Program-made: the position numbers and the translations under genes | NCBI GenBank assembly: GCA_964023275.1 | Contig: OZ029915.1 | Coordinates: forward strand, 13,460,712-13,524,711 | DNA length: 64,000 nucleotides | Direction: 5' to 3' | DNA from: Norana najaformis | Lineage: Eukaryota; Annelida; Clitellata; Crassiclitellata; Hormogastridae | Notes under the pieces: generated by a model | The model's database searches: none | Seen by the model: the letters and a program-made list of their open reading frames with translations, nothing else | What the model was told of the DNA's origin: nothing | Part shown: positions 12,267 through 23,929 of the stretch, one piece after another | Layout: each line of letters begins with the position of its first letter | How positions within the stretch are numbered: position 1 is the first letter of the stretch

Positions 12267-13232
12267 GTGAGTAATTCATGTTACGTGTTAAATTGAAGTT
12301 TTATAGTCATGGCTATAAAATGCCAGGGAAGTTTGTTTTATCAACGCTTTGTAAGGTACAAGAACGGCGCCATATTGATAGGCCGACATACATATAAGCA
12401 TTACACATAAATTGTGAACGATGTTCCTTCAGATAGCTTGATAGTTAAACGACATGCGTACGTCATTATGTAATATAACTGCAAGTCAACATTTTTATTG
12501 CTGAATCTATTTACATTTCAAATGCGTTCCTCATTCTATAGTTCATTTAGAATAACAATTTCATCTGTAAGCAGGTGATCCTGAAACACCTAATAAAATA
12601 ACGTCTTCACAGAAATGACAGGGTTTAATACCGTATGGAAAAGCAAAACAATTAGCAAAACAAAACACCATTGAAACCATGGAAACGTGCGTCTTCAGCC
12701 CGGCTTTGTATGCACGTGAAATATCGACATTAAGGAAGTTTTAAATGAACTGCTGCAGATGGTGAATGCTACATCTAAGCTGGACACAAGAAATCACAAG
12801 AATCGAAGTAAAAAGTATAGTATAAAAGACTTAGACTTAGACTTAGATCCTATATAGATAGTATAAAAGAAGACACTAAAATAAATGAGCACAGGAATGA
12901 AACTATCTCTTTGGCCGATTATGCAGGATGAATGGTTTTTTGTAATAATACAACTAAAAAGATCAAAAGCGTGATTTGTGGTATTTCTGAGGTCATGACA
13001 AGAAGAGGAAGCTCTGGCAGAGAACGACTAGTCGATATAGAAGACTGGTGTCAAAGACACGTCCAAATCTTGCCTCTTGCAGCAATCGACGGAGAAGTGA
13101 GGAGGAGAACGATTATATGTGTAATGGACACCTTTCACCTTTTGGAGCGAGGTGATAACGACGGTTATGCTTCAATTGATTATTCACTTATGTTCTAATT
13201 CGTCAACTTCGTCTCACTGTCTTAAATTACAG

Positions 13233-13523
13233 CTTTTACTTTGATCGACAACAGTATTTCAAATGAAGAAAACTGTACTAACGTCGCCGGTGAAGTCATT
13301 TGCTATTTCAAAGGCGGTCAAGAGAAGTTGGAGTGGAATGCAGCGTGACATCTGTGCAGCTTCATTAACTCTACGCTGCCCGTCATTCGTAACAGAGAGC
13401 AGCAAATTGCTCTAGCAAATTACCTAATATCATACATAAAAAATGGTTCCGCATGGACATCTGGGAAGACCTTCACACATGACAACTGGACGTGGGTAAA
13501 TGGAAAAGCTTTCACCGATTACG
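13233..13523 (+). pseudogene. Duplicated CTLD1 exon with in-frame TGA
   Basis: Acceptor AAATTACAG, donor GTAGAT; 291 nt, phase 1 to 1, the same length as exon 1624-1914. Shared pieces include YFKGG(Q/A)(E)K, EWNAA, TLPVI, SAWTSGK and NWTWVNGKAF. At 13346-13348 the Trp codon of the conserved helix (TGG in the intact copy) is TGA. No matching exons for the C-terminal CTLD half, CTLD2, the transmembrane helix or the tail follow. This is most simply a dead partial duplicate. An assembly error, exon skipping or RNA editing at the TGA cannot be excluded from sequence. Confidence 0.8.
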
Positions 13524-13535
13524 GTAGATGTTCTT

Positions 13536-14900
13536 TTAAAATAGTGCCAATAAAACGACCAAACCGTTATTGACAATTTTGGTAATTACTGTATCTAGAG
13601 AATATACCGCTGCATAATCAAATTTCCTACAAACTTTTGACAAGTGCTGTGTGCACATACTTTTTTTTATTTTCTCATCCTTGAGATCTTCACATAGCAT
13701 ACCTCTATGTCTGTGCTTTGTCTGCTGTTTTGTAGACGAGCTGCTTGGAACGTATGTTTCAAAACATGGAACCACGAAGACCTCGCTATTAATCCGCTCC
13801 TCCGATTCGCATTTCAGTGTGACTTTGCGCGCGTTACAAATTTTCGTAATAATAATAATAGATTTGGAGTCAAACCTCAGAAGCAGATGATCCGATCCAC
13901 CCTGCAGACGTAGATTGTTGACCAATCTTTCTTTCTCAGTGAACTCAGTGTTTGGATCGAAGGCCAGTCCAACTGCGACTTCATTCAGATACAACACGTG
14001 CCGATGGAACGCTGTAGTAGTAGCCTGAAAAAGAAAACGATGACCAGAGACGGCAGAGGGAGGAGCCTGGAATCATGCCTGTATGTAAAGGTTTTCAGAT
14101 GAAAAGAAGAAACTTTTAGAAAACTTTTCTTCAAATGGCTTCACTTTGAACGGGAATCGGAACATCCACATATTGAATGTGATTCTGAGATACTTGTCAT
14201 CCTCTGAACCTGGTGAAGGGCTTCATGAACTTTGAAGTGAATGGCTCGAGATGGCGTTCCACCAAAATTGATGATCGCTAGCTCCAGAAGTTCCTTGTAA
14301 TCAACTCTGGGATGATGGAACTTGTTGTCTCTGCAGAAGCAATAATTAGCTCTTCAGTATTCTTCGAGAGATCCGCTACTTCTCAGAGCTACTATGATCA
14401 ATTCAACGTCGTTTGTGTTGGAAATGGCAAAGTATCGCATTTTCTGGATCAGGGAAGGCAACATTTATTAGGACATTGAATGTCTTTTAGGCTTTTCACG
14501 TGGTAATGATATGCCAGATGTAGTAGATTTTGTTCAAGTACCTTTACTATTAAGGCACCTCCATGCTGACCTGTATGCTGACCTCCATGCTGACCTCCAT
14601 GCTGATCTGTATGCTGGCCTCCATGCTGACCTGTACGCTGACCAGCATCACTGGCTGTCATGGCAAAGCACATTCTTTTGATTTTCTTCCTCAGATTCCA
14701 TTTTTTCGAGCTTTCTGGACGAATATTTTCGGTTGCAATAGAAGTTGCAAATTACAATTGCAAATACAGTTACGTACATCGGATAACGGGTTTAGCCTCA
14801 ACTTCTCTGATGTCGGAGTTAATTTTTGAGATACCAAGTAGTTCCTCTACTCCAATATAGGACACAATGACAGGCAGTCGATCGACCTTTTCCCATGCAG
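13536..14900 (-). pseudogene. Degenerate minus-strand coding remnant, probably transposon-derived
   Basis: Read on the minus strand, several stretches look protein-coding but are broken by stops and frameshifts. About 14350-14160 gives NKFHHPRVDYKELLELAII then NFGGTPSRAIHF. A 153-codon frame lies at 13997-13536, preceded by an acceptor-like CTTTTTCAG. Pieces near 14870-14810 read VDRLPVIVSYIGVEELLGIS. The pattern resembles a family of repeated invertebrate proteins of unknown function that I associate with mobile DNA, but I cannot name it. The 12-bp repeat at 14559-14642 lies within it. Exact ends are uncertain. Confidence 0.4.
14559..14642. repeat. 12-bp tandem repeat, seven units
   Basis: Seven units of CT(C/G)(C/T)ATGCTGAC with scattered changes. 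On the minus strand it would encode a Gly-Gln-His tetrapeptide repeat (GGQH/TGQH), but the surrounding frame is not convincingly coding. Confidence 0.85.
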
Positions 14901-16454
14901 CCAGTGATATAAGGCAACAGCTAATCATCCCAGAAAATAACAAAGGTAGAATCTTTTGAGGAGTAAAGTTTCAAGGAGCTGACAATATCTTCTTGTTATA
15001 TTCTTTTTGCTTGGCAAGTCCTGAATTGTATGACCTAGAGCTTGAGCAATAGCCACCAACACAAGTGATGCTTCCATATCAGTTACCTCAATTCAACGCA
15101 GAACCGCAGCTACCTGCTCAATGAGAAATGGATTTATGTTGAGCTTTTAACTTGATGACTGTAACTGTCTGTTTTCTCTTTGATACACTAGCACATTCTA
15201 GGTCACTGTCTTTGACAGTTGTGATTTTATTGTTAGTTTAAATTACTTTAAATTCTACACTACTGGTTATGTGTTCTATCTCTTTTTCTCTCATGGCGCC
15301 CTTCCTCAGGCTTTGTCTTATTGGCTTTCACTGCGAAATTTTTCTGTCAATGCTGCTTAGATATATTGATTGAAAAATTAACTTGCGTATTAAAGTCAAT
15401 AGAAATTCAATATTTACTAGCAAGTGAGTTTCCATTCGACAAATAGAGATAAAGAGATGACTGAAAGATGGCAAAACGATAAACCGGATGAAACTTCCTA
15501 GGGCCTATGCAACTTCAAAATTTTCTCCAAATTATATAAAATTTACACCTAATTTATTATTTTAAATAGTGGACTTCTTGGCGCCTTCCAGTATTCAGCA
15601 ACTAAACTTTATTTGGTACCATATACAAGTGGACTACATGCACACGAATAGGCCAATAAACATACGTACACACATAGTCCTACAAACTGCGAGCGAACTA
15701 TTTGCCGCAAGTCTCGATTTTCCGAGTCAGTGTTCCTAAATGTATAATCTGATTTTGGTTGGTAATTGAATACGCAGAATGTACAGTTCTTAATTTCATT
15801 AAAATCAGCGACTGCTTCAGCAATATTTCGGGATTTGACGAATGGTGGGAAAAAACAGTCTGTTAAATTATTCAATCACTGTTACTGAGATTTCTCACAG
15901 GTATGCTTCTGTGCTTGAAGATCGATAGCTGAAGCCCAAACTGTAACTTGACAACGGTGCAAGTTGCTCTTCTGGTCGCGTGACTCGATAGTGACACAAC
16001 GAATACAGATGTGAACGGCGAAACCATTTCTCCTTGGTTCCTTTTTGTTTATTTAGCTATATGTAAAAATTATCTTAAAGCACGAGTATCAACTTTGTTT
16101 CGTTTCAGTGTTCTATTATGCAACGTACTATTTAATACGTTTTGAGACGCCCCCTGACCTCTTGCAACATAATTAAGGCTGTTTATAACTGATGACGTTT
16201 TATACATAAATTCATACGCCAGATTCTCTTTAAATATTGGTCGGCGTACAATCCAGTTGAACTCGTAACATATTCTATTCCCCATTCTGGTGTTTGAACG
16301 CAATTTGTTATAGGCCTGCTTGAGATTGACTTTCTAACAAGCGCAAGACTAAAGTCAGACATTATAGTTAGTTCTTTAAAGAAATTTCACAGCGCAGAGT
16401 AGTAGTGATAATGGTGATCCAGGCTAAAAGTTGTTGTATCTGGTAGTGGTTGTG
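14901..16454. other. Intergenic interval without a supported gene
   Basis: No domain, splice-consistent exon or clear repeat family was recognised. Minus-strand open frames at 15609-15875 and 16070-16303 show no recognisable motifs. Confidence 0.5.
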
Positions 16455-19400
16455 ATGTATCAACGCGTATCTCTGTCAGACGAAACAGGTCAACAGGCAG
16501 TTCAAGGTAAATATTTGCAATCGTTTCTTTTTATTTGGTCTTTAAAGCTCATTTAAACGCAGTGGAATTCATGTTCACAGCATCTTCTGTAATCTAATAC
16601 AACCAAGCATTAATATAATGCTTTTCAAAAATTACTTATGAAACACTTACATGGTTTATGAAATTGATACGATTTTACTACTGCGTGCTTGAGATTGTAA
16701 ATCAGGCTTTGATGCCTAATTTTAAAAAAAAATATATCGAGCGATTCTTATTTATTTTCCCGCTAACTACTCGTAGGGTAAATTTGTCTGTGTTTTATTA
16801 AGCCTATACTAAAATGTTTTGAAAGGAAATTATTTAATTCTTCCGAAAATAGCATACATGCATTTATGATTTGATTACTAAGGAGCAAACACCGATTCAA
16901 AGCCTCATCATATAGATGTGCGGCGCTAAGAAATCAAAGAAATTTAAATAACCTTTATGCAGGTTTACAGTACATTATCACCAACTTTCATTATAAATAT
17001 CAGAAATTGTCCATTATTTTTCATGCACAACTACTTAAAGTAATAGTTTCATTTCTGATTCAACAATGGCCGGTGCCAATGAGTTCTCGATAACTGCGTA
17101 GGCCTATTTGCATTTCGTAATTATGACGATTTTGTAATTTTGTAATTTCAGACGCGCCAGAAGCTTTTTGTCAGTTTGAATCTTTTCATCCTCGTTGTCT
17201 GAAAAATGAAGTTGTGTTCATAAAAAGCGCCACCTACGGACGTATGCGCATAGGAAAATGTGTCAAGACGGAAGAAATCGAAACTTTGGGCGAAGATCCA
17301 CGTTATCTGGGTTGTTCAGCCGATGTCTCGGCTGTATTGGATCGCAAATGTTCTGGAAAGACAGAATGTGAAGTTCGAGTTTATGACATTTCCGATGAAA
17401 ATATTCAGCCTTGTTTTTCGGGTCTCAAAATGTACCTGGAAGTCAGTTACAGCTGCATCGCTAGTAAGTTATTATTTGGGACTAGTCTTCATACTACGCT
17501 TTTCCACTTTTTGCTGCCCTTACATCGTACTTATCGTGACATGACTCTATGACTAATATCTGAATGTACTAGGAATTGATTTTGATGAAACAAGCGTGTC
17601 TGATCACTCAGTCAAAGCATCGAGCGATTTGCAGTTTCTTTCCAGCTTAATTACATAAGTCGGTATACAATTCTACTGATTGTACATGTTGGTGTGACGA
17701 GATGGTCCAATCGTTCACACACTCGGCATGTGATCTAATTACAATCGCAGATTCAGCATGTTGTACAGCGCTGTATAACGACTTTAGTCAAGGGTTTTGT
17801 GCACTATTGCATCTTTTGTTTCTGCACAGACAATGCTTTAACCCTTTTCTTCACGAATTCTGTCTTCGACTCGGTATTTAAGAAAACTAAAGGACGAGTA
17901 GGGTCGCTGTTAGTCATGGGAGACTTCTTTGTCAATAACAGCCAGTAAACAACTTGCCCAGTATTGATACACAACTTAGCACAGCCACAATCGTCTCTGT
18001 GTAGATAATTGTGCACTTTAGGCGGCTGAATCACCTCGGTCTAACACATTATCGTTTTCAGAAAGATGATTTATCATGTATAGTGCGCTGTCATATGATA
18101 ACATCAATGTATGCACCTCTTTATTTTCAAGACAGTTAAAATTTTTATTTAAACGAGCATTTATTGTCCAGTTGTAGATGAAAAGCGATCATGCGTTGTG
18201 ACGGCTTTGAGAAATCCGATTCATATCATCGGCTCAAGTGATTCTCTTCGAATCTGTGGAACGAAAGCCCAGCCATGGGTAATCGAAGCACCGTTTGGTC
18301 AAAAGCTAAACATCAGTGCGCTCAGCTTCACCGTCGCCAATTCCAACCTCAGACCACTGCAGCTGTGTTACAAATACGGTGTCATTGTGGATAGGATAGG
18401 GAAAAAGAATGCTTCCATTTGCGGAGGTGATTCGCAAAGGGTAAAAGAGTTGTTTCTTTCGACCGGAAATACAGTGGAAATATATTTCGATGCTAGCAAT
18501 CAGCCTGAAGGTACGGGAAGTGCCAGACAGTTCACTGGAATCTTAAGAATTGAATGTAAGTCGTGATTCATTTGCACACGTGACAACAGGAAGTAGGGTA
18601 ACGTAGTTCATGCCAAGAGGCGCAGTTGTCTTTTCTGAGGTTAAGAGACGGCAAAACATCAGATTGATACATCAACCCCGTAATTCAGCTGCTTTTGCCA
18701 AAAATAATACAATTTACTTTAATTACTTGCTATGTTTACTTTGATAATAAACTTTAGATATGCAGGGCCACCTAAAATTTATTATACGATACAATACAAC
18801 GCATCTTTGTCATTCAGTGTGTTCCTACGTAATTATTTTTGTATTTATGTATGTTAGTGTGTATGTATGCGTATATATGTATTAATGCATGTATATGTGT
18901 ATATAAATTTACACATTTTTCTGTGGCGACTGTGTACCCTCGACCCTGTTCATCTTGCAATGATTTCATTGGGTTAGAGTCCTCACTACCACTGCCCGTT
19001 TGAATGAGTGGCACGCCATTTAAAGACCCATGCTTGCTATGCATGTACAATAAGTAAGTAGATAAGTAGGTATGTTAGAATATATGTATGTACGTATGTA
19101 TGTATGCATGTATGATACATGGCAATAAAATGCAGTTAAAATTTGATAGCGTACTTCTTTACACTGTAGCTCAAAACTGCAGTTATTATCAAAACTTTGT
19201 TATAAATTTGCTCAGGAAATAAAATTTTATCCCGAACCAGGTGCTAAGAATATAAAGATCTTTAAACTTCAACTCTTTTTAAAATCGAATTATTTTCATT
19301 AACTATAATCTCTTTATCTAGAGCCTGTCTTAGCAAATTGTCATGTTGCCACTCCTTCAGTCCTTCATTGTGGCTGGAGTTGCGTAACAACTGATGAATG

Positions 19401-22400
19401 GCCGTAGTTTAGCTTAATTAATTAAGTCTACCGTTTCTTGCAGCTGTTGGTTGTTCGGACATCATTCCTCCAGAAGACGCCTGGTTGAAGAGGAACGGCG
19501 ACGAAGCGGCCATTGGTTGTTACTCTAGTCGTCAAACGTGGCAACTGCGCTGTGAACGAGGAAAATGGATTGGAGTTCTTGGAAACTGTTCGCAAGGCAA
19601 GTGACAATTGCCCATCGTGAAATGATAGCGTGCTGTATAATTTGAATATTCGTCAATTCTTTAATTCATAGCCTTATAGCGAGGGAAAGAAAGTCCTCTG
19701 TTTAAGACTTTCAGATCTACATTCGCTTAAGCACGATATTCATATAAATACGCATCAGTGCAATGGAAGACGACTCCAATCATGCGCTGCAAGGTAGTCC
19801 AGCGAGTTTTGCATCTATGTGTATGTGTTTGTACCCGTATGTATGCATGTAGCTGAACATTATATACGTTTTTAAGGGGCCTCTAAAAAAGTTGCGCACG
19901 TGGCTGTCTAAGAAATCAGTGCATCTTAAGATCTGAAGCAAATGTAACTTGAGCTGAATCAGGAAAAACAGAGCCTATGTTCGATACATGTTAGGCCTAT
20001 ATACATGCAACGCTAGCAGCGTATGTTCGACAGAAGACTGTTCCAGGTATTCGGATCAACGCAAGAGATTGCGCGGTGTAGGCTTACTGTACCCGAGTTG
20101 ACGTAAGGAAGCAAAGGACCAGAAGAGCTCTGCTGGCAGCCGAGCACGGCGATATGCGCCGACTGGCACAAAGCCGACATGGAAAGCTCCTTGATGCATG
20201 CATGGCTTTAGGCCAGCAACTAAGACAAAACGGGTGACAGGGTCTTGTGAGTCTCTTGTATGGGTGCATGGAACAGCTTTCCGTATCTATCCAGATGACC
20301 TAAAACGTTCACGGTTCAAAGAACAGTTAAACTATTTGGTATATGAATTTTAACACTTGATTAGCAACTGATGTTGTAAAGCACCCTCAAGTAGCTTGCT
20401 ACTGACGATGATATATAGATAATCGTCATTATATTATATTACATCACATCATCACAGGTGTTCAATCTGCTCGTTTTATTGCTGTCGGCTAAATTATACC
20501 TGGAATAATAATGCACACAATATTCTTCAAATTTACAGGCAATCGGCATAAATCGTCAAATATAGACGCTGGTATGCAGATTTTTCTATCAGTGTATGAT
20601 GACTCATTATTCTGTCGTTTCTCATTTCATTAAATTGTTTATTCCTAAGAGGATTTTATGACCTAATTCCTAAGAGGATTTTATGACCTAATTCCTAAGA
20701 GGATTTTATGACCTAATTCCTAAGAGGATTTTATGACCTAATTCCTAAGAGGATTTTATGACATATGAAAATCTGTTGACTTTTCCGCATGATAGATAGA
20801 ATGATGTCAGATTTGTTCATTGAATCGGAAGTCAAACCAACTCTGTCGGAGAACGCACAAGGTAAACTGAAACATACTTCTTATTGAGAGAGCTACTTTT
20901 CAAACGCGTTCCATTCTTTATGCTTTTTGCATTATAATTATTTTTTTCTCTGTTTAGGGTTTAACTGCAACTAAAACAATATTACTTATATTTCTAAACA
21001 TCGCCTGAGAACGTATAGTAGGTCTAATTCAAAAGTTTAGTGTGAAATATCGCTTTAATACAGGACCACCTTGGTTCAATTGCACGAACTACTTTTAAAG
21101 TAGTTTAACTACGGCTACTTTAAAACTAATTCGGAGGTAGTTTAACTAACGTTTAGTAACTACTTCTAGGCAAAGTAGTTAACTACTTTTGTAACTACTT
21201 TTGAAGCTGCATTCGCACATGTCTTAAAATGGAAACTGAATTGCTGGACAAACGTATATGATAGAATCAGGACATAGAAAAGCTCTGTCATAGCAGTAAC
21301 ATTTGCATCATTCATTTATTTATTCACTGAAATTATGGCACCATTGATTTGCTAAAATTTACTTTATAGCTGTACTCAGGCATCATTGCAATAATAAGAA
21401 AATTATTCACACTAACGCTCCAATACTACAGGTGCCTGTAATTAAATAACTTCATCCGTTTAAATTTGTAGAGTAACGTTAGTAACTAGTAAGGTAGGAT
21501 AAATTACCTTAGCAGGGTGTGCTTAAAAGGAGGAGGAGTTTGAGAGATCCCTGAAATATCTTGGAACAGTAAATACATAAAAAGTAAATTTTTTTTCCGG
21601 ATTTTTTTCGTTTTTAACTACGTCTCTGTAATAACGATGAACTGTTAAATTATACATTATGAATTTATTAATTTATAATCTGACAACTATTCTGTAAGTA
21701 CAAATACAACCTAATGAGCAGCGTTGCCAACTGTGACATAAATAATTTGGAGAAACTGGAGACAAGCTGTTAAATATGCAACTATAAGCTCCCTTTCTGA
21801 AAAGTAATTAGAAACAAGTAATTAGCTATTAATTAAGATTCTGCAGTTTATGAATTACAACTACTTTTGAAAAAAGTAATTAACTACCCTTTACTTAAAT
21901 AGTAGTTTAACTGCTAGTTGGTAAATACAGTAGTTAACTACTGTCCATCACTGCCTTAATTCTGAGATAATATAATCTTACAGTTGTAAATGTATTGTAA
22001 AATGGCAATTGAAAGCTACCTTTTAGTGTGCCTGCTGTAAAGATCTTGATAGTGGCGAGAAGAATCTCATGGTTACTTTTTGCAGTCAGGTGCGGTAGTC
22101 ACTGATGTAATCTACTTGGCACTCTGTCTGTATGATGATTGCACGTCCCTAATGTTTTAATTGCCATTGTTTTTAGTTATGGCCATTACTGCCATCTGTG
22201 GATTTACTTTGGCAATCTGCATTATAATAATATGTACTGGAGCTATTTGTCTACGACGGTATGTGCCAACCATATCTGTGTGCATATATTATAGATTCTT
22301 ATAGGCAGATTAAGGCATAGGCATCTTTTGTTGGTCGTTCAAGAACGAAGGAGGACCCATCGAATGTCGTGCAAAGGTTGTAGACGTAACTACACTGGAT

Positions 22401-23394
22401 AGACAATATAAACGAGGACATAACAAGACATGGACTGATCATGAGAACAACACTGAATTTGACACATGACCGGAAAGAGTGGAAATCATTTATTAGCACC
22501 CATCCCGGCTCAACTGCTGGCGTCAGGAATTGATGATGGTGGTGGTGATGATGATGACGATGATTATGATGATGATTATGCTGATAGGAAATACCGATTA
22601 CAATTATGTAATTTCTCGTGTTTGCATTAAGTGTACAAAACTTCTATCGGTTTCGGTTAAATTGGCAGAAAAATCCGACTGTAAAAACCTTCAAAATGGA
22701 AACGATCCAACTTTATAAATAAAATATTAACAGTCAGGGTGAGCCAGAACTCTTGCAAGACTAGAGAGGCTGGGCTCACACACACACACACCCTTCCACT
22801 TCACCGAGAGTGCTGGTTATGTGTAATGTTCTTAAAATGTGGTCTTTTGTGCTGTGATCGACTGCTAACGCGGAACTCTTCATCAACCGATTCTTCTTTT
22901 TAAAATCACATAAAATGTTGGACGATTTATCGCTGTTTTTCACTTCAGTCTGTCATTATTCATCTCAGAAACTACAAAACGAGCGTCGTCTCAACCTGTA
23001 TGTTCTGTTCAGTGGATTTCACTTCGGCAAAACTAATTTTCAGACTGAAATCATTGATATACCTACCGTATTTCACTGCTACAGAATGAAACTTAATGGT
23101 GCTTAATTAGTAAGAGATATGTGCATAGTTACCCAAGAACAGATTTTCATTGCATATATATTTCTATTTAAATATTATTTAAGATATCACAGCCAGAGCA
23201 AGAGAAAGCAAGATTACAAAACACTTAATTATCAAACAAATTCAGCTCGAAGCCAACAAATGCCTTCGGATGTTATGACCTACTTTCCTGGAACTGGATT
23301 GGCTACACGGCAACAGCTGCCCAACTGTTCCGTCAATGTGGATCAGAACGACTTCAACGACCTCGATCATCCAATTGGTCTTCATATCGCATAA
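16455..23394 (+). CDS. Gene A: SUEL lectin/CUB-like/sushi-like membrane receptor
   Basis: Proposed exons are 16455-16506 (weak), 17152-17463, 18172-18555, 19444-19596, 20539-20571, 20811-20861, 22177-22258 and 23184-23394. They encode a SUEL (D-galactoside/L-rhamnose-binding) lectin domain, a CUB-like domain, a Cys-rich sushi-like module, two short stalk exons, a transmembrane helix and a tail ending at TAA 23392-23394. All junctions are in frame, phase 1 outside the membrane and phase 2 into the tail. Genes B and C repeat the plan with near-identical exon lengths. The product should be a type I plasma-membrane lectin receptor. The first exon is the weak point: the 16455 candidate (MYQRVSLSDETGQQAVQ) is not a good signal peptide. 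One intron begins with GC rather than GT. Confidence 0.75.
17152..17463 (+). CDS. Gene A exon: SUEL-type (Gal_Lectin) domain
   Basis: Acceptor TAATTTCAG, donor GTAAGT; 312 nt, phase 1 to 1. The signature features of the SUEL/rhamnose-binding lectin family are visible: AxYGR (here SATYGRMRIG), GEDPRYLGCSADV, LDRKCSGKTECEVRV and the closing YLEVSYSCI. The family binds L-rhamnose or D-galactose, and YGR lies in the ligand-binding loop. About 104 residues, the normal size. Confidence 0.92.
18172..18555 (+). CDS. Gene A exon: CUB-like domain
   Basis: Acceptor TTGTCCAG, donor GTAAGT; 384 nt (128 codons), phase 1 to 1. It shows SCVVTALRNPIHII, ICGTKAQPWVIEAPFGQ, NASICGGD and the closing FTGILRIE. 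The pattern of Cys, aromatic residues and a final FxxxLxIE strand fits a CUB-type beta sandwich. The CUB assignment is by pattern. Genes B and C have the same exon (384 and 381 nt). Confidence 0.8.
19444..19596 (+). CDS. Gene A exon: sushi-like Cys module with GC donor
   Basis: Acceptor TTTCTTGCAG; 153 nt (51 codons). It reads VGCSDIIPPEDAWLKRNGD, IGCYSSRQTWQLRC and GKWIGVLGNCSQ: four Cys in a short CCP/sushi-like arrangement. The exon end homologous to genes B and C (CAAG) is followed by GCAAGT, the consensus of GC-AG introns. Using the next GT instead would change the phase and break the join to the stalk. Confidence 0.82.
20539..20571 (+). CDS. Gene A exon: short stalk (11 codons)
   Basis: Acceptor AATTTACAG, donor GTATGC; 33 nt, phase 1 to 1, reading NRHKSSNIDA. 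The junctions and phase fit, but the exon is tiny and I did not find its counterpart in genes B or C. Confidence 0.45.
20641..20762. repeat. 25-bp minisatellite, about 4.9 copies
   Basis: The unit ATTCCTAAGAGGATTTTATG plus ACCTA is repeated head to tail without a mismatch until the last partial copy. It lies in the short intron between the two stalk exons of gene A. The absence of divergence indicates recent expansion. Confidence 0.97.
20811..20861 (+). CDS. Gene A exon: stalk with ESEVK motif
   Basis: Acceptor ATGATGTCAG, donor GTAAAC; 51 nt, phase 1 to 1, reading LFIESEVKPTLSENAQ. Gene C has IESEVKSELSDSGQ at the same place and gene B a looser match (VESDRKLTISMEEQ), which supports this as a real small acidic stalk exon. 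Confidence 0.7.
21061..21953. mobile_element. Non-autonomous hAT-like element with AGTAGTTAACTACT palindromes
   Basis: Both ends are packed with the palindromic phrase (A)AGTAGTTAACTACTT and variants. The right end reads GTAGTTAACTACTGTCCATC then ACTG, i.e. CAGTGATGG in reverse, a hAT-style terminus. The flanks CTTTAATA and CCTTAATT match at 6 of 8 bases, suggesting a decayed 8-bp target duplication. No transposase frame is present. It sits in the intron before the transmembrane exon of gene A. Confidence 0.6.
22177..22258 (+). CDS. Gene A exon: transmembrane helix
   Basis: Acceptor TTTTTAG, donor GTATGT; 82 nt entering in phase 1 and leaving in phase 2. It reads MAITAICGFTLAICIIIICT then GAICLRR: a hydrophobic helix with many Cys, closed by an Arg pair. 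Genes B (76 nt) and C (82 nt) have the same exon. Confidence 0.87.
22530..22592. repeat. (GAT)n/(GGT)n trinucleotide repeat
   Basis: Interrupted GATGAT run in the intron between the transmembrane and tail exons of gene A. Confidence 0.8.
23184..23394 (+). CDS. Gene A exon: cytoplasmic tail
   Basis: The acceptor ATTTAAG is weak in pyrimidines, but the phase-2 reading aligns with gene B from the first residue: YHSQSKRKQDYKTLNYQTNS versus FYVQSKTKQDYKTLNYTVN. The tail also holds MPSDVMTYFPGTG and ends LDHPIGLHIA before TAA. YKTL is both a YxxPhi-type endocytic motif and a possible phosphotyrosine site. Confidence 0.8.
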
Positions 23395-23929
23395 CCGTCA
23401 GCTCGACTTTGACTTTTCGACTCTGCTGCAAAAAGCCCTATAACATTTGATATCGAAACTCTATATGACATCCGATTTTATTCTGTAGTCTAAAACTTAT
23501 GATGACTGCATTGATCACTTCTCTGTCTCTCCTGAAACCTGCTAGTGTTAATCTACGATAAAGATCCCATTTGTATGCCATCTAGGTTAAACCACTAAGC
23601 CTTGTGTGTGAAGTCTTTTATTAACAGCTGTTTATAAATCAGCGACCTAACGCTTCAACAGCGTTATGCGGTTGATTTCGCATTATTGTAAATTTTTTTA
23701 AATTGGTTTATTGGCAACGATATTATTTTATATCAAGTTACCATGCTTGACTATTCTCAACCAATTTAAAATAACGCCAAATGAAATGCCTGAGAAGCAC
23801 ATCGCAGAGCAAGCGACGAAGTGGCTTTTGATTTTCAGCTGAGTCTGTTATTAGTGGTTGTGCCTATGTGTATTCTCAGAAACTGTACAAAACCCAACAA
23901 AAGTGCAATAAAAACTATTCGTCGAATAA

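Noticed and set aside
12932-13198. 88-codon plus frame just before the duplicated CTLD exon
   Set aside because: No recognisable motif. It ends before the acceptor at 13232 and is out of step with the receptor exons; possibly a repeat fragment.
14449-14673. GGQH repeat protein on the minus strand
   Set aside because: It is the translation of a 12-bp tandem repeat; the flanking frame is broken by stops.
20040-20340. Possible small gene (arginine-rich plus frame, RKQRTRRALLAAEHGD)
   Set aside because: Stops interrupt it. The later piece AFRIYPDDLKRSRFKEQLNY resembles a LINE ORF2 C-terminus, so it is probably a repeat fragment in a gene A intron, too weak to annotate firmly.
20641-20762. Possible CRISPR-like array
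   Set aside because: The 25-bp units are directly adjacent with no spacers, and the window is a eukaryotic intron. It is a minisatellite.
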